Source of the DNA: Tritrichomonas foetus
Taxonomy: Eukaryota > Parabasalia > Tritrichomonadida > Tritrichomonadidae
Direction: 5' to 3'
Length of the DNA: 15,869 nt
NCBI GenBank assembly: GCA_001839685.1
Contig: MLAK01000750.1
Span: forward strand, 52,038-67,906
Part shown: in pieces, positions 15,417-15,869 of the stretch
How the letters are laid out: every line of letters begins with the position of its first letter
How positions within the stretch are numbered: the stretch's first letter is position 1
Position numbers and translations under genes: made by a program
The notes under the pieces: generated by a model
What the model was told of the DNA's origin: nothing
Seen by the model: the letters and a program-made list of their open reading frames with translations, nothing else
The model's database searches: none

Positions 15417-15869
15417 ATGACGAGAAAATATGCTGACTCTCTTTCAATTGATGATTTAGCAAGAGCAGCCCATGAGCTTCTTGGACCACGGTATGCAAGC
15501 ACCCTCAAAGGACATAACGAGCTTCGGAATTGTGATCATCGATATCAACAAATATCACAAATTTTTGAGATATTTAATAATTTCGAAGACATTATTTCAG
15601 CCAAAAGGCATGTCATCACATTATTTGGAATTAGCAGAAAATTTTTTTCTCGAAGTCTTCAACAGTCCCAAAAAGACATGAAAAAAGATGGAAGACCTAA
15701 AATTTTAACTTCAGATCAGGAAAATGCAATTATTAACCAAATTCGAANAAANGCAGTATCGTNACATCCTTTATCTCAATGTGAAGTTTTAGACTTTGCT
15801 TTAGAAAATTTTGAAATAGCGCTATCCTATTCATGGTTACATTCTTTTATCAAAAGGCACAAAAGTGAA
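15417..15869 (+). CDS. Transposase, N-terminal DNA-binding part (truncated by window end)
   Basis: The frame gives 151 codons from the ATG and is open to the last base. The N-terminal 90 residues are helical and contain a helix-turn-helix-like segment (SAKRHVITLFGISRKFFSRSL). A GRPK linker follows at 92-95, leading into LTSDQENAIINQIR, which is the usual bridge between the two helix-turn-helix units of Tc1/mariner and pogo transposases. The second unit ends with SYSWLHSFIKRHK, much like the CENP-B/pogo type (WLxxFxxRH). The catalytic DDE/D domain would lie downstream of the window. Three undetermined bases occur at 15748, 15752 and 15763. The last makes codon 116 T-N-A, which could be Leu, Ser or a stop, so intactness cannot be judged. 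A pogo-like or Tc1-like assignment is open. Confidence 0.7.
   Translation, partial: MTRKYADSLSIDDLARAAHELLGPRYASTLKGHNELRNCDHRYQQISQIFEIFNNFEDIISAKRHVITLFGISRKFFSRSLQQSQKDMKKDGRPKILTSDQENAIINQIRXXAVSXHPLSQCEVLDFALENFEIALSYSWLHSFIKRHKSE

Larger units (their letters stand above)
15325..15869 (+). mobile_element. Tc1/mariner-superfamily transposon, 5' end (cut by window edge)
   Basis: The element begins after a TA dinucleotide at 15323-15324, the target site of the Tc1/mariner superfamily, with a terminus starting CAGTCACTTCAAAAACTG. This resembles Tc1-type ends (CAGT...CAAAAA). Two imperfect 19-bp direct repeats follow at once (15343-15361 and 15362-15380, each starting TGTC and containing an AC plus A/T run), a plausible pair of transposase-binding sites. 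The transposase frame opens 92 bp from the end and runs off the window. The right end, the other TA and the catalytic DDE/D region are outside, so length and activity are unknown. Confidence 0.72.

Noticed and set aside
15472..15681. 69-codon open frame over the transposase
   Set aside because: It is a shadow in another frame of the transposase reading frame that starts at 15417.

Overview
The window looks like nuclear DNA of a parabasalid protist (trichomonad), most likely a Tritrichomonas-type species. It is very AT-rich, the genes show no recognisable introns, and they alternate between strands with short 5' leaders. Several starts lie 5-20 nt downstream of a TCA(Y)(W) motif, which resembles the trichomonad initiator (Inr). 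The gene content includes lineage-typical families: an ankyrin/DUF3447 protein and a BTB protein with a discoidin-like (F5/8C) C-terminus. Assignment to genus is inference, because no rRNA or marker gene is present.

Layout from left to right: a 17-bp minisatellite (1-85); a TVP23-family Golgi membrane protein (228-968, +); a TTTC-rich pyrimidine tract (about 1018-1307); glucosamine-6-phosphate N-acetyltransferase (1518-1955, -); about 1 kb without a gene; a small coiled-coil protein (2973-3485, -) divergent from a 724-residue Lys/Glu/Asn/Ser-rich protein of unknown function (3693-5867, +); a BTB/discoidin-type gene on the minus strand that is broken by a +1 frame change into two reading frames (7563-6562 and the downstream frame to 5967); a 1.45-kb stretch without a supported gene; a signal-peptide-peptidase-like intramembrane aspartyl protease (9021-10049, +); a protein kinase with a non-standard DFG motif and a candidate myristoylation site (10417-11487, -); a DUF3447/ankyrin protein (11787-13190, +); a tubby-like protein (13568-14542, -); about 0.8 kb of AT-rich spacer; and the 5' end of a Tc1/mariner-superfamily element with its terminal repeat and truncated transposase (15325 to the window end, +).

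The genes do not form an operon or an obvious pathway. Three encode endomembrane or precursor-supply functions found in most eukaryotes (TVP23, GNA1, SPP). The kinase, ankyrin, BTB and tubby-like genes are members of large signalling or scaffold families. I found no clearly new defence or biosynthetic system. The strongest unexplained signals are a 30-bp near-perfect palindrome in the middle of the kinase/ankyrin divergent promoter, the split BTB/discoidin gene with initiator-like and palindromic signals at the split, and the edge of a transposon with 19-bp subterminal direct repeats.
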